A DNA stretch of 64,000 nt from Lepidodermella squamata. Taxonomy: Eukaryota; Gastrotricha. A program made the translations under genes and the position numbers. The notes below the pieces were generated by a model, which did not search any database, was not told the DNA's origin, and saw nothing but the letters and a program-made list of their open reading frames with translations. The stretch is taken from positions 3,720,001 through 3,784,000 of the forward strand of contig JBLDXI010000013.1 in assembly GCA_047495785.1 (NCBI GenBank), written 5' to 3'. Below, one piece after another: positions 1-10,991 of this stretch. Each line of letters starts with the position of its first letter. Positions within the stretch are counted from its first letter, which is position 1.

Positions 1-344
1 GCATTTTCCTTAGCCGCAAATCTATTGAATCATTCATTTTGCTTACAAATCACGAAATTGCAGGGAAGCAGGTCCTGGGTCGTCACCAAGCCACTCTTCG
101 GTTTCTCTTCGCATTTCACCCTAAGTATAGTGATATTTTCTCATTGTGAGTACGGTATCAATATAGTTCTTGTCATCATTTGCTTGAAAATCTCTGGAAA
201 GCAACTGAATCCCAATTTTGTTATGAGGAGCAACACATGTTCGGACATTATACTCCCGTTTTGCAGGTCAAAGGTCACACGTGCACACGTGATCAAAACG
301 TGTGATCAAAACACTAAACTTTAAGGTTGTTGCTAGTGTGGTAG

Positions 345-376
345 TTTCGTCGTTTCGTCATTTCGTCATTTCGTCA
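345..376. repeat. short tandem repeat, 8-bp unit TTTCGTCA
   Basis: Four consecutive copies of an octamer; the first differs from the others at its last base. It lies downstream of the first membrane-protein gene. No function is visible. The remaining bases of 1-459 hold no supportable gene. Confidence 0.7.
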
Positions 377-459
377 CCATGAAAAAAAAATTTGATTTTA
401 TTTGTACTTGATCGGTTCTTATGAGTAGACAAAATTCCTTAGTATTTTTGTTCCAAGTG

Positions 460-553
460 GTCCGATTTGGGATCACCACGGTGAAAATTATATTTAAAAT
501 TTTTATAGGCGATTTTTAAATAAAATTTTCACCGCGGTGATCCCAAATCGGAC
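460..553. repeat. 94-bp near-perfect inverted repeat (hairpin or MITE-like)
   Basis: The left arm (about 460-490) and the reverse complement of the right arm (about 522-553) match except for one or two positions, around an AT-rich centre of about 30 bp. The outermost arm bases begin GTCCGATTTGGG. It ends about 80 bp beyond the stop of the gene at 636-1282. It could be a small non-autonomous element or a strong RNA hairpin near that gene's 3' end. No coding capacity. Confidence 0.75.
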
Positions 554-635
554 TTCTATCACTTTGATTAATATCTCACGGTCAAATACCATGGTATTTA
601 TTACCATAAACGAAGTTATTTTTTTCCACTGTCAT

Positions 636-1282
636 TCAAATCGCAGCTTCCACGCCTTGCGATGCTGGGGCTTGTCTGGAACCGCAGCAAGCCATGAAGG
701 CAAGGAAAAACAGAGTCTTAACAATTGTCAGAACTCGACCACCGAATAATATGCAGGCTAAAAAGAGGTGAAGGAGGCTGAAGATGAAATCGATTGTTAA
801 CACTAGCTGAGCTTACCTATAATCCCCATGATATTAGCACATCCGAAGCCATTTGCACAACCGTAAACGTCGTTGAATTCCAGGTTACTACTTGTAGCTA
901 AAGCTGCGACCAGCAAACCGAATGCCGTGATACAGCAGGAGGCGTAAAACAGGTTTATAAGAACTGAAAAAGCAAAAAATGAGCCTTATTCTTCATTCTT
1001 CGAAATCGTGGCATTACTCATACCTGTGACGTAGGGGTTTTCGCATAATTCACGCTTAGTTCGTCGCAAGATTGAGCTGATAGATTCTGCTATCAATTCC
1101 GTCGCACTGTACGCTACTCCAAAGGCAAAGGCGACAAGGAATAGGTCGGGGTTACCTCGGACCAAGAGCTTGCCAGTTAGGCCTAGACCGGCTGCCGTGA
1201 AAGCAAGAAGAACAACACTCCCAGACACACTGAACGAATCTTGGCTACCTCCACGGTGCGGATTGTTGGTAAGATCATCCAT
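636..1282 (-). CDS. four-helix membrane protein, family member 1
   Basis: Three exons at 1282-1024, 963-817 and 757-636, all joined in phase 1, give a 175-aa protein starting MDDLTNN. Exon 1 encodes two hydrophobic segments, the second preceded by the motif VRGNPDLFLVAFAF. Exon 2 is 147 nt and encodes the third segment plus the signature GCANGFGCANIMGII. Exon 3 encodes the fourth segment and a short Cys-containing cytoplasmic-type tail. The topology resembles MARVEL/tetraspan proteins, but I recognise no named family. It is the first of five head-to-tail relatives, and its 5' half of exon 1 is identical to that of the next gene. Exon borders are consistent; function is unknown. Confidence 0.75.
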
Positions 1283-3421
1283 GAAACGATGCAGTTATTG
1301 TGTTTTCGTGTATTCGGGAGAAAAACTCTCTAGTTTTCTATTCAAATTAGAACTATTGCACACGAATGAACTGGGAGGTTTCATTTTTTGCCTCATGTGA
1401 GTTTACGAAATATTTCGTCATTCCTTTCTGTTTATACCTCTTACTTCTTAGCACCTAGGCATAAAGACTTTAAATGACAAATCTCTTTATTTTTAGAAAG
1501 GCATCCATTTTCTCTGTATAACTTTGTCATGACGATCAGGTGTACGAATTTTGTTAAATTTTTGAAAAAAATATACGACATAGAGACAAGTAAATCTGTA
1601 AGATGACGGCGAAATTAAATTCCAAGCCACTGAAACGCCAAGCTTTACTTAATCTTTCGCGTTTAATTGTAGTCACCCTAGATATATTTTCTTGGGACTG
1701 GTTTCAATAGTTCTCATCTAGCATCATTATCTGCTTGAAAATCCTTGATTCTTTATTTACCGGTTCTCATGAATATAATCAATTTAGTATTTATTTTCCT
1801 CTTCCATTTCATTCCCAGCTTCCACGCCTCGCGATGTTGGGGCTTGTCTGGAACCGCAGCAAGCCATGAAGGCAAGGAAAACCAGAGTCTTAACAATAGT
1901 CAGAACTCGACCACCGAATCCGATGCAGGCTGCAGAGAAGAATGAATTTGACAATGAAAGCGATAGTTAATTAACCCAACACACCTATAATCCCCATGAT
2001 ATTCGCGCATCCGAAGCCATTTGCACAACCGTAAACTTCGTTGAATTCCACGTCGCTACTTGTAACTAAAGCTGCAACCAGCAAACCAAATGCCGTGATA
2101 CAGCAGGAGACGTATAACACGTTTATAATGACTGGAAAAGCTAACCATGGACCTTGTTCTTCGAAATCGCAGAATTCATACCTATGACGTAGGGCTTTTC
2201 GCATAATTCACGCTTAGTTCGTCGCAAGATTGAGCTGATTGATTCTGCTATCAATTCCGTCGCACTGTACGCTACTCCAAAGGCAAAGGCGACAAGGAAT
2301 AGGTCGGGGTTACCTCGGACCAAGAGCTTGCCAGTTAGGCCTAGACCGGCTGCCGTGAAAGCAAGAAGAACAACACTCCCAGACACACTGAACGAATCTT
2401 GGCTACCTCCACGGTGCGGATTGTTGGTAAGATCATCCATGAAACGATGCAGTTATTGTGTTTTCGTGTATTCGGGAGAAAAACTCTCTAGTTTTCTATT
2501 CAAATTAGAACTATTGCACACGAATGAACTGGGAGGTTTCATTTTTTGCCTCATGTGAGTTTACGAAATATTTCGTCATTCCTTTCTGTTTATACCTCTT
2601 ACTTCTTAGCACCTAGGCATAAAGACTTTAAATGACAAATCTCTTTATTTTTAGAAAGGCATCCATTTTCTCTGTATAACTTTGTCATGACGATCAGGTG
2701 TACGAATTTTGTTAAATTTTTGAAAAAAATATACGACATAGAGACAAGTAAATCTGTAAGATGACGGCGAAATTAAATTCCAAGCCACTGAAACGCCAAG
2801 CTTTACTTAATCTTTCGCGTTTAATTGTAGTCACCCTAGATATATTTTCTTGGGACTGGTTTCAATAGTTCTCATCTAGCATCATTATCTGCTTGAAAAT
2901 CCTTGATTCTTTATTTACCGGTTCTCATGAATATAATCAATTTAGTATTTATTTTCCTCTTCCATTTCATTCCCAGCTTCCACGCCTCGCGATGTTGGGG
3001 CTTGTCTGGAACCGCAGCAAGCCATGAAGGCAAGGAAAACCAGAGTCTTAACAATAGTCAGAACTCGACCACCGAATCCGATGCAGGCTGCAGAGAAGAA
3101 TGAATTTGACAATGAAAGCGATAGTTAATTAACCCAACACACCTATAATCCCCATGATATTCGCGCATCCGAAGCCATTTGCACAACCGTAAACTTCGTT
3201 GAATTCCACGTCGCTACTTGTAACTAAAGCTGCAACCAGCAAACCAAATGCCGTGATACAGCAGGAGACGTATAACACGTTTATAATGACTGGAAAAGCT
3301 AACCATGGACCTTGTTCTTCGAAATCGCAGAATTCATACCTATGACGTAGGGCTTTTCGCATAATTCACGCTTAGTTCGTCGCAAGATTGAGCTGATTGA
3401 TTCTGCTATCAATTCCGTCGC
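1083..3421. repeat. recent 1158-bp tandem duplication
   Basis: Bases 1083-2263 and 2241-3421 appear identical by eye with a period of 1158 bp. The first flanking mismatches are at 1082/2240 and 2264/3422. Each unit runs from within exon 1 of one membrane-protein gene to within exon 1 of the next, so it carries a 5' gene part, the intergenic promoter region and a 3' gene part. This is the expected product of unequal crossing-over between homologous exons. An assembly duplication is the alternative explanation. Confidence 0.9.
1784..2440 (-). CDS. four-helix membrane protein, family member 2 (chimeric gene)
   Basis: Exons at 2440-2182, 2131-1985 and 1929-1784 give 183 aa. The first about 60 residues match member 1, while the end of exon 1, exon 2 and exon 3 are identical to member 3. 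The gene is therefore a hybrid formed at the junction of the 1158-bp duplication. It keeps all family hallmarks: two helices in exon 1, the 147-nt exon 2 with GCANGFGCANIMGII, and a fourth helix in exon 3 (VLTIVKTLVFLAFMACC). The tail after the fourth helix ends in an acidic stretch. All junctions are GT...AG and the frame is open, so it is probably functional. Confidence 0.75.
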
Positions 3422-3598
3422 GCTGTACGCTACTCCAAAAGCAAAGGCGACTAGGAATAGGTCGGGGTCACCTCGGACCAAGAGATTGACAGTTAGGCCT
3501 AGACCAGCTGCAGTGAAAGCAAGAAGGACAACGCTCCCAAACACACTGCACGAATCTTGGCAACATCCTAAGTGCTTATTGTTGCTGAGATCATCCAT
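2942..3598 (-). CDS. four-helix membrane protein, family member 3
   Basis: Exons at 3598-3340, 3289-3143 and 3087-2942 give 183 aa. The N-terminus (MDDLSNNKHLGCCQDS) differs from members 1 and 2, but everything downstream of the middle of exon 1 is identical to member 2. It was probably the original right-hand parent of the duplication. The four predicted helices and the signature at the end of exon 2 are conserved. The roughly 500-bp spacers between members 1-3 contain no gene; their short ORFs are antisense shadows of exon 1 and exon 3. Confidence 0.75.
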
Positions 3599-4030
3599 GA
3601 AACGCTGCAGCTATTGTGTTTTCATGCATTCGGGAGAAAAACTCTCAGGTTTTGTACACAACACAGCTATTCCAAAAGAATGCACTGAGGGGTTACATTT
3701 TTTGCCTAATGTGAGTATTTCGTCAGTCCTTTCTATTTACCTCGTATATTTGGCACCTACGGCATAAAAAGACTTTAACTGATAAATCTCTTTCTTTTTT
3801 TATTAAAAAGCAAGAAGGCAAATTTCTCTGTATAACTTTGGCATGATCATAAAAATGACGATCAGGTATACGAATTTTGTTAAATTTTTGAAAAAAATAT
3901 ACGACATTGAAACAAGTAAAGCTGTAAAATGACGGCGAAATTAAATTCCAATCGCTCGATACAAGTGGAGATAATGAAGTTACTTTGAGTATCTATATTA
4001 AAGTCTGTACAATGTTAATATGGCCAAAGT

Positions 4031-4793
4031 TCACGCATTACTGGTCTCGCGACTTTCAGACCTCGGCTGGTGAGTCATTGCTGTTTCTTGCGTAGCTTGC
4101 CGATTGTTGTTACCCGTTTCTTCGTCAGCGGCGGCAGCAGCAGCAGCCGCTCCACCAGCAGCCGCTGCTCCACCAGCGATGCAGCAACAGCAGCAAACGC
4201 CACAACAGAAGAGGCAGGCAAGCTGAACGGCAATCCAAAATACTCGAACGCCATAACTTATACTAGCTACAAACACACGAAAAATAGAACCTTTGAAGTC
4301 CTTAGTTGAAGGTCTTTACCAATAATAGCCATGATATTGGCGCATCCAAATCCATTAGCACAACCGAAGATTTCATGGTTCGGAATATCCGTACTACTTG
4401 CTAGAGCCACGACAAGAAGAGCAAATGCCGTGATACTGCAGGCTGCATAAAGTAGTTGCCTGATTGCTGTGGAGGAATCAAATTTAACATTTGTTTAGCG
4501 ACCTTAAAGGTCAAGTTACCGGTGATCCTTTTCTCCCCAGCTTTCGCGCAAACAGAGGTGACCTTCTGAAGAATGCATCCGATTATGCCAATCAGGACTT
4601 CAAGTCCGCTGTAAGCGACTGCGAACGCGAAAGCTTGAAGGAATTTATCGTAGTCGCCACGGAACTTGAAATTGACGGTCAGTCCGAGGCCAGCGGCGGC
4701 AAATGCCAGGATCCAAATGCTCCCGCCAAATTCGCTGGATTCCTGCTTTGTCCCATACTTGGCTCGATTCTGGTTATCGCTCCCGTCAGCCAT
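4031..4793 (-). CDS. four-helix membrane protein, family member 4, Ala-rich tail
   Basis: Exons at 4793-4520, 4466-4320 and 4266-4031 give 218 aa, all junctions in phase 1. The protein starts MADGSDNQNRAKYG, has two hydrophobic segments in exon 1, the 147-nt exon 2 ending GCANGFGCANIMAII, and in exon 3 a fourth helix rich in cysteine (LFCCGVCCCCCIAGG), where clustered cysteines suggest S-acylation. A run of alanines encoded by GCN repeats, then a polar Gln/Thr/Arg-rich tail, follow. It is diverged from members 1-3 but clearly homologous in structure. Function unknown. Confidence 0.75.
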
Positions 4794-4991
4794 CTTTCAG
4801 CCAGGACCAAGCAATGTTTAAAACCTAAAGATAATGGAAATTTTGATTATAACTGAATCTCATTATTATCATTGGCGAAGTATCGTAGATGAAAGATGAA
4901 AGACCCAAGCCATGAAAGATTGAAGAGACTAGACTCCATTTAAAGCACCAGGAAAATTAGCCAAGACGTGAATTTCTGCGATTCCAATTTC

Positions 4992-5853
4992 CTATTCCAA
5001 CAATTGTCGTTCCTCGTGCAGGACCTTCGCGTTGTCAGTGATTCGATCCATCTCTGAGGATTCAGTAGCACCGGGTTTCGCTCCTTTCTCTGAATTACCG
5101 CCGACCATAGCTTGGCAACAAATGCAGCAAAAGGCGCAGCAAGTTGTGCAGATGAAGCACATGGTGCATACAATGATGAAAACCCGGATGCCATAGCCGA
5201 TTACAGCTACAAAATTAACCACATAGTTTCATTATTGAATGAATCATTAGTCCTAAATTAGACTATAAATCGGATGTAACTTGATATCATGAATCATAAT
5301 TCTTGACTTCGAAAATTGTAAGCGTTGAATTTACCGATAATTGCCATGATGTTAGCGCAGCCTGAACCTCCTATGCAGCCACATGATTCTGCGTAAGGTG
5401 CATCGTTGCCTTTTGACAAAGCTGTAATGAGTAGCGAAAACGCCGTAATGCTACAGGCGGCATACGTTGAGTTCTTAACGCCTTAGTAAAAAATGTAAGC
5501 TATAAATAGAGGCATGTTATATGAAGAAGTTTACTGAGCAAAACATGCTCGCTTGATTCGGCACAAGCATTGGTGACACTCCGCAAGACAACGCCGAGAA
5601 TTAGGATCAAAATCTCGAAGCTGCTGCATGCGATGCTGAAGGCGAAAGAGATGATGAACCATTCGCGATCACCCCGAAAGAAACCATGGGTCGTTAAAAC
5701 GAGTCCAGTTATGCAGAAGGCTAGTAAAAGGAGACATCCACTCAAATCGCCGCTGTCCTGTTTCGAGGCGATTTTCCTCTTGCTATCAGACGGCTTCTCG
5801 TCGTTGTGTTCAAGAGATTCCGAAGTGTCACCATTTTCATCTGGAATATTCAT
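4992..5853 (-). CDS. four-helix membrane protein, family member 5
   Basis: Exons at 5853-5535, 5481-5335 and 5206-4992 give 226 aa. The first ATG in frame (MNIPDENGDTSES) was chosen; an upstream non-ATG extension was ignored. Exon 1 carries a charged N-terminal region of about 45 residues, then two hydrophobic segments with FFRGDREWF between them, matching the RGD/RGN loop of the relatives. The 147-nt exon 2 ends in a degenerate signature, GCIGGSGCANIMAII. Exon 3 has a Cys-rich fourth helix (MCFICTTCCAFCCICC) and a charged tail. The acceptor of exon 2 has a poor pyrimidine tract (TTACTAAG). Function unknown. Confidence 0.7.
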
Positions 5854-8267
5854 TATAAAGCAGCTGAGCACCTTCGACGTAAGCAAATATTATAGCTGTG
5901 CAATCATATAGGAATCGACGACAGAGTAAGTTTATGAGAATTAAATTTCTCTTTGCCGCGAATTAAGTAATAAACAATAACGAAAAGCCTGCGATATGAA
6001 TTCTGAGTACTCAAAATCAATAGAACGGGCGCTAATCTATCGACTTTTTGCGGAAGTCTGCAGGTATGAAGATTTCCCTTGTGTGGCTCAATAACTGGAA
6101 CATGCTAATCCCGTCACTCGCCAATTGTTGACGTATTATTAGCTTGATCTAAAATTAGAGTTATGACGTGAAGGAGATAATTTTGAGCGGCACCAAGGTA
6201 AACAGCTAAATTATTCCTAATAGTGATGCCCATCTACCTCTAATAAGGGAAAACGATGGTAATGAACCTTTTGTCTCTATCTCGATCTTATGTTTGGAGT
6301 TTGTAAAATTGAAACAATAGCGTAAACAGTAAACAGTAAGCAAAATTTTTGCAGTTGAACGTGACAAGATAATAACATTAAGATGATGGCTCATAGTGCA
6401 AATACTATGCAGCAATAATTTCCACGTTTTTTAGTGGCTGTGCGTTTTAGAAATAATACTACATTATAAAACAGGGGAAAAATACGGTAGTAGGAATATA
6501 GCATAGCGAAATATTCCCATGCCCGTATTAGTTATGCTTAGAGGCGAGGGTAGGTCATACCTAGCATCCATGTGCTCGCCGTATTTACTTGTGCAAAAAA
6601 TACATGGGCCACAAAAATGCATATGCGAGATACATTATACTATGGCGGCATATGCGCTGCTGCGACTGCCGCGTGTCATAAATGATGCATGACATGTGCA
6701 AGGTCGATTTTTCGCGCTTGTTTTTGAGTTGCGCTTAAACCATTATGATAGTGCAACTTATTCGCACGCGAGCAACAAGCGGTATGAGTTTGTTGTGGTG
6801 ACAAATAAGCCTTACCCAGGTGTGCCAGCAAATGATTTGTCTACCGTCATTTATAGATATATACTTTGTGTAATTATGAATAAAAGCACGCAAAAAGCGC
6901 CGATTATTTCGTCAGGAAAATTTTACTGCAAATACACTGCTGAACTGCACCTGAAAATGCTGCCTTTTGTTTATTTGTTTTTGGAATACAAACAAAATTA
7001 CCAATTATCAAATGCCATGTTTTACTATCGACTGGTATAATTCGGCGTCGTTCATAGGTTATACATTTTTGCTAGTGAGGAAATAATTTCATGCAGGCAT
7101 GAAGCCATATTATTGGTCCGTGAGAACATTTTAGCATTTCTTGCTATAGGGTTGAGTTGTTAACGTTAGTTCTGACGCCAATACAGCAATGCCAGCTGAA
7201 CATACTTCAAACTTCATTTGAATACGTCAACATATATGAAATTTACTTGAAAAACATAGAACGCACAGGGTGTTAAAATTCAGCGAAGAAAACCCGCCGA
7301 AAACCCGACGGAAATGGTTTGATAATTTTCGGTATAATACCTGTCCTAGCCCGATATCTTGGAATTGTTTGACAAGGATTGACATTTCCAGGAAAATTAA
7401 AATAGCCTCTGACCATTGTATAATAAATTGCTCGGTTCTTAGACTATATGATTTTACCGAGGTTCGAGCTTCCTCCGGTTGCTTTCCTTATAAGAATCCT
7501 TGAAACATAGTTAAGTTGAAAGAGGACAATTCAGTGCGACATTTCAGCCGATGTGAGCTATCAATATCGATCACTAATAAGCGTTCTCTTGATTTTGTTG
7601 CCCGATGGGCGACACTCTTTCGGGAAAAAATAATATTCTGACAGTGTGTGTCGTGGTAAAGGGCACACAATGCGATTTTCGCCACCAGCACCTGAAACCC
7701 TGCTGAAGATCGACAAGGCTACGAGGCATCATCGCTTCTTACTGAAAAAAATTAAAGCGACGTCAAATGCATAATATTTGACCTAATTGCTGGTGAGCAT
7801 CAGGGCATTTTTTGCCTTAAAACCTAATTTATAGGTCACACATTAAGCTTGACGGCTTAGCCAAGTCGATATAATTATCGATATTTGTGAGAGCGTCAAG
7901 GGTTCGTCTCAACGTGCCGCCATCGCTTTTTTCGACGACTTGACGGAGCAAAAAGAAATTACATACGAGGAAAAAAGAAATCAGTTTGTGAGCTGGCGGG
8001 TGTATGCGATTCGCTGTGTGCGTATGTTTTTCCTCGTATGCGTAAGAAAAAAAAATAGAAACGAGTTTGTGCGAGAACCTTTACCAATGTATTAAGCAAT
8101 TCATAAAACATCGAAAGGTACAGTCAAATGCTCATCCCTACGACGAATTTATTTCCCGGATAATATTTCCAACACCAAGGTAAGGAATTTTATTTTGCAC
8201 GTGAACTACAATTTGCACATGACAACTCTCAATTCAGCAGGATGGTTTCAGCAGGACATCCACAACT
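5854..8267. other. 2.4-kb intergenic region without a supportable gene
   Basis: No ORF here has a recognisable motif, ATG start plus splice structure, or similarity to neighbours. The region is AT-rich. The only structure I see is the inverted repeat at 7962-8040 and, from about 8100 on, sequence shared with the 3' flanks of the other PAN gene copies. Confidence 0.5.
7962..8040. repeat. 14-bp perfect inverted repeat around a 51-bp loop
   Basis: CATACGAGGAAAAA at 7962-7975 is exactly reverse-complemented at 8027-8040. It lies about 230 bp downstream of the first PAN gene. It may be a remnant of a small inverted-repeat element; no coding sequence lies inside. Confidence 0.6.
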
Positions 8268-8611
8268 TTACTTCTTGTTCTTGAAGTAAGAGAACTGACC
8301 ACCGAACGGGTACAGGTGTTCGCAGTGTGTTAGCAGGTTGCAGGCACCTTTCCCCTCCAGGTACTTGACTGCAACGCACGCGTGCTGGGCCTGGCATTTA
8401 GCAACGCAATTAGCGACAGAGTCCTCGATCAGTCCTCCAATGCTGTTCGAAGCGCTAGAGGCGCAGACTTGGTGGTTGAAGGTGAAACCTTTGAATTCGG
8501 CTGAAAATAGCATCAGCTTTGAGAAAGGCGAAAAGAGTTTGCTGAAAATTACATACCGTGAGCAATCGCTACGCCAACCATCATGGCAGCAACAACAATC
8601 TTAAGGAACAT
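8268..8611 (-). CDS. small secreted PAN/apple-like protein, copy 1
   Basis: Two exons (8611-8557 and 8500-8268, phase 1) encode 95 aa. Exon 1 is a signal peptide (MFLKIVVAAMMVGVAIAHG). The mature part has six cysteines in an order like a compact PAN/apple fold: VCASS, NCVAKCQAQHACVA and GACNLLTHCEHL, ending FSYFKNKK. PAN domains bind proteins or sugars outside the cell; the ligand here is unknown. A TATA box lies 73 bp upstream of the ATG. Two near-identical copies follow at 9966 and 12974. PAN assignment is by cysteine and Ala/Val-rich helix pattern and is moderately sure; secretion is well supported. Confidence 0.75.
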
Positions 8612-8678
8612 GATAAAATTGTAATTAAAGTTTTGAGAAAAAGGACGAATTGCTTGATCTATGCTTGGTGAAGCTGGT

Positions 8679-8684
8679 TTTATA
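8679..8684 (-). promoter_or_regulatory. TATA box of PAN-like gene copy 1
   Basis: TATAAA on the minus strand about 70 bp before the ATG. The same hexamer at the same distance (72-73 bp) precedes all three copies, inside an about 200-bp upstream stretch conserved among them. Confidence 0.65.
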
Positions 8685-8933
8685 GGGTGGGAAAATACGT
8701 GCAGATGATCCTAACTGTTTTTTTACACCCATACCAAAGTCAACAAGGGAGGTGACGCGGTGGGGGGCGTAGCGGATCTATGAAGCGCGCCCGGTAGAGC
8801 AATATACTGCCATATGGAGTGAAATTCCTTTGACGTAGAGATGATTCAAGAATTAAAAACAACAGCTGAATTGACGAATATTTGCAAAACAATTGAATTC
8901 ATGCGTAGGTGCAAGTTGGTATGATGACGAAAT

Positions 8934-9324
8934 TTAACAGAGTATACATGAACTCCCTATTTTTCTCATTCTCATTTCATATATTCCATCGCTTGAAAAA
9001 TGCTGCTTGATTGTCATTATTTTCACATGTTTGCTGGATTGCAAAAAACCATCGAAAATGATGACTGCAAAAACGATTTCCGCGCAACTGTACGCAACGC
9101 TGAAGGTATTGGGTATTGGCTGATATAAATAATTACCGATCGCCGCGAACCTGATAGTTAATGGCAGTTCCAAGTACAGCTGCGACAAATAAGGCTAACA
9201 GAAACATGTTTGCGCCGACATCGATGACCATACTTCGCTTCCTTTGCTTTTCCTTGGCCTCCTCATCCTGAGGCTGTTGGTTCCCACCTCGCCTAAAGCC
9301 GTCCATGTAGAAGTGTGCTTTCAT
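8934..9324 (-). pseudogene. frameshifted fragment of a four-helix membrane protein gene
   Basis: The first about 60 codons match the intact gene at 14277-15263 nearly residue for residue (FYMDGFRRGGNQQPQDEEA, then ANMFLLA...GTAINYQVRGDR). An insertion after the second loop shifts the frame, and the continuation (SVAYSCAEIVFAVIIF) lies in another frame. Exons 2 and 3 are absent. Flanking sequence on both sides also matches the intact copy, so this is a degraded segmental duplicate, not a retrocopy. Confidence 0.8.
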
Positions 9325-9965
9325 TTCTCCGTTCTTAATCTGTAGGGAATAACCAACCCTTGTCTTTCGCTCTGCCCGTAGCTATTATTGCAAGAAGCCT
9401 AAAAGCAACAGGTGATGGCTAGTAGTGTTTAAAATACTGCGTCACTTCAGACAGATTTCAGGCAGATGCTTGATGGCGGTGACATGGCTAGGTGGCGGTT
9501 GTGTTCATCCGAGATGAACGGTGCAGGTCCGGATATTATTCGTGGTGGAGCGATTCTGAGCGGTGTTTCAGACAGATCTGACGTGCTTGGGATACGTTTT
9601 CGCGTTACCAGTGGCGTTGTTGGCGTTGTAGATGTCAATGGCGCTGCGGACGTTGTAGTAGTCGCTGTCGCCGTTGTCGTATCCCAGCGTATCGAGCTCG
9701 ACTGTTTCGAACTACGGAATATGAACCCTCCCGTCGTGAAATTGCGTATTACGCCTTGAAATAAACATATTCAAAGCGACGCCGAATGCTTATGAAAGAA
9801 ACCTCATCAAAACCGGAAAGTACAGCCGATTCATCATATATCGATTTTATTTCCCGAATAAACCTTCCAACACCTAGGCAATGACTCTAATTCCGCTCGG
9901 GAACTACAACTTGCACATGACAACTCTCAATTCAGCAGGATGGTTTCAGCAGGACATCCGCGACT

Positions 9966-10309
9966 TTACTTCTTGTTCTTGAAGTAAGAGAATTGACCAC
10001 CGAACGGGTACAGATGTTCGCAGTGTGTTAGCAGGTTGCAGGCACCTTTCCCCTCCAGGTACTTGACTGCAACACACGCATGCTGGGCCTGGCATTTAGC
10101 AACGCAATTAGCTACAGAGTCCGTGATTAGCCCACCAATGCTGTTCGAAGCGCTAGAGGCGCAGACTTGGTGGTTGAAGGTGAAACCTTTGAATTCGGCT
10201 GAAAAAACCAATAACTTTGAAAAAGGCGACAAGACTTGCTGAAAAATTACAAACCGTGAGCAATCGCTACGCCAACCATCATGGCAGCAACAACAATCTT
10301 AAGGAACAT
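9966..10309 (-). CDS. small secreted PAN/apple-like protein, copy 2
   Basis: Exons at 10309-10255 and 10198-9966 encode 95 aa with the same signal peptide as copy 1 and a single clear residue change in the mature part (GGLITDS for GGLIEDS). The intron donor is GTTTGT rather than GTATGT, still a legal GT site. The TATA box is 72 bp upstream. The high conservation of all six cysteines and of the frame suggests that the copy is functional. Confidence 0.75.
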
Positions 10310-10375
10310 GATAAAAGTGTAATTGAAGTTTTGAAAAAGGGACGAATTGCTTGATCTATGCTTGGTGAAGCTGGT

Positions 10376-10381
10376 TTTATA
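10376..10381 (-). promoter_or_regulatory. TATA box of PAN-like gene copy 2
   Basis: TATAAA on the minus strand, same position relative to the ATG as in copies 1 and 3. Confidence 0.65.
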
Positions 10382-10744
10382 GGGTGGGAAAATACGTTTA
10401 GATGATCCCACTCACTGTTTTTTGTTTTTTTACACCCATACCAAAGTCAACACGCGAGGTGACGCGGTAGAGGGCGTAGCGGATCTCGGAAGCGCGTCCG
10501 TTATTAGAGCAATATATTCTATGAAATTCATGTGACTTGGAGATTATTCAAGAATTAAAAACAACAGCTGAATTGACGAATATTTTAAAGAAAACAATTG
10601 AATTCATGCGTAGGTGCAAGTTATTTTGGCAAGTTGGTTGGTGCTTATATGATTAAAATTAATAGGTGAAGTAATCAGGAGCTTTCAAAATTCGCTTCAA
10701 TTCATGAATATCCAAGTTTTCACAGAATTCCCTCGATGACAGGG

Positions 10745-10985
10745 AACCTAGGCCGATCAAGGATGGAGTCGCGCAAGGTATACTATCAGTAGCCCCACCC
10801 TTTTCATATTTTTTTAACAGCCTATTCGACACTATCGGTTAACTGGCGATTTAATAAATAGGGAGTTAGCATGCGGTATTTTAATATACGCAACTTAACT
10901 AAACTCTGAAATACACAGGTAATCCGTTTCTCACTTGCCAGAGAAGAAAAAGACATGGGAATCGTTTTCGACGATAACTAGTTGC
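10745..10985 (+). mobile_element. decayed non-LTR retrotransposon reverse transcriptase fragment
   Basis: Plus-strand reading gives RPIKDGVAQGILSVAPPF followed by SYFFNSLFDTI, matching the G-V-P-Q-G-S-x-L-S-P...LF..F..D region of Jockey/CR1-type reverse transcriptases with a Pro to Ala change. About 100 bp later EKDMGIVFDDN matches the K-D-L-G-V-x-F-D stretch that follows the catalytic YADD in these enzymes. The frame is interrupted and the YADD segment is not visible, so it is an inactive remnant. Confidence 0.5.
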
Positions 10986-10991
10986 CCTGGT

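Noticed and set aside
6206-7691. Several open frames of 60-115 codons on both strands
   Set aside because: They lack motifs, mostly lack ATG starts, are AT-biased, and show no splice partners or relatives in the window.
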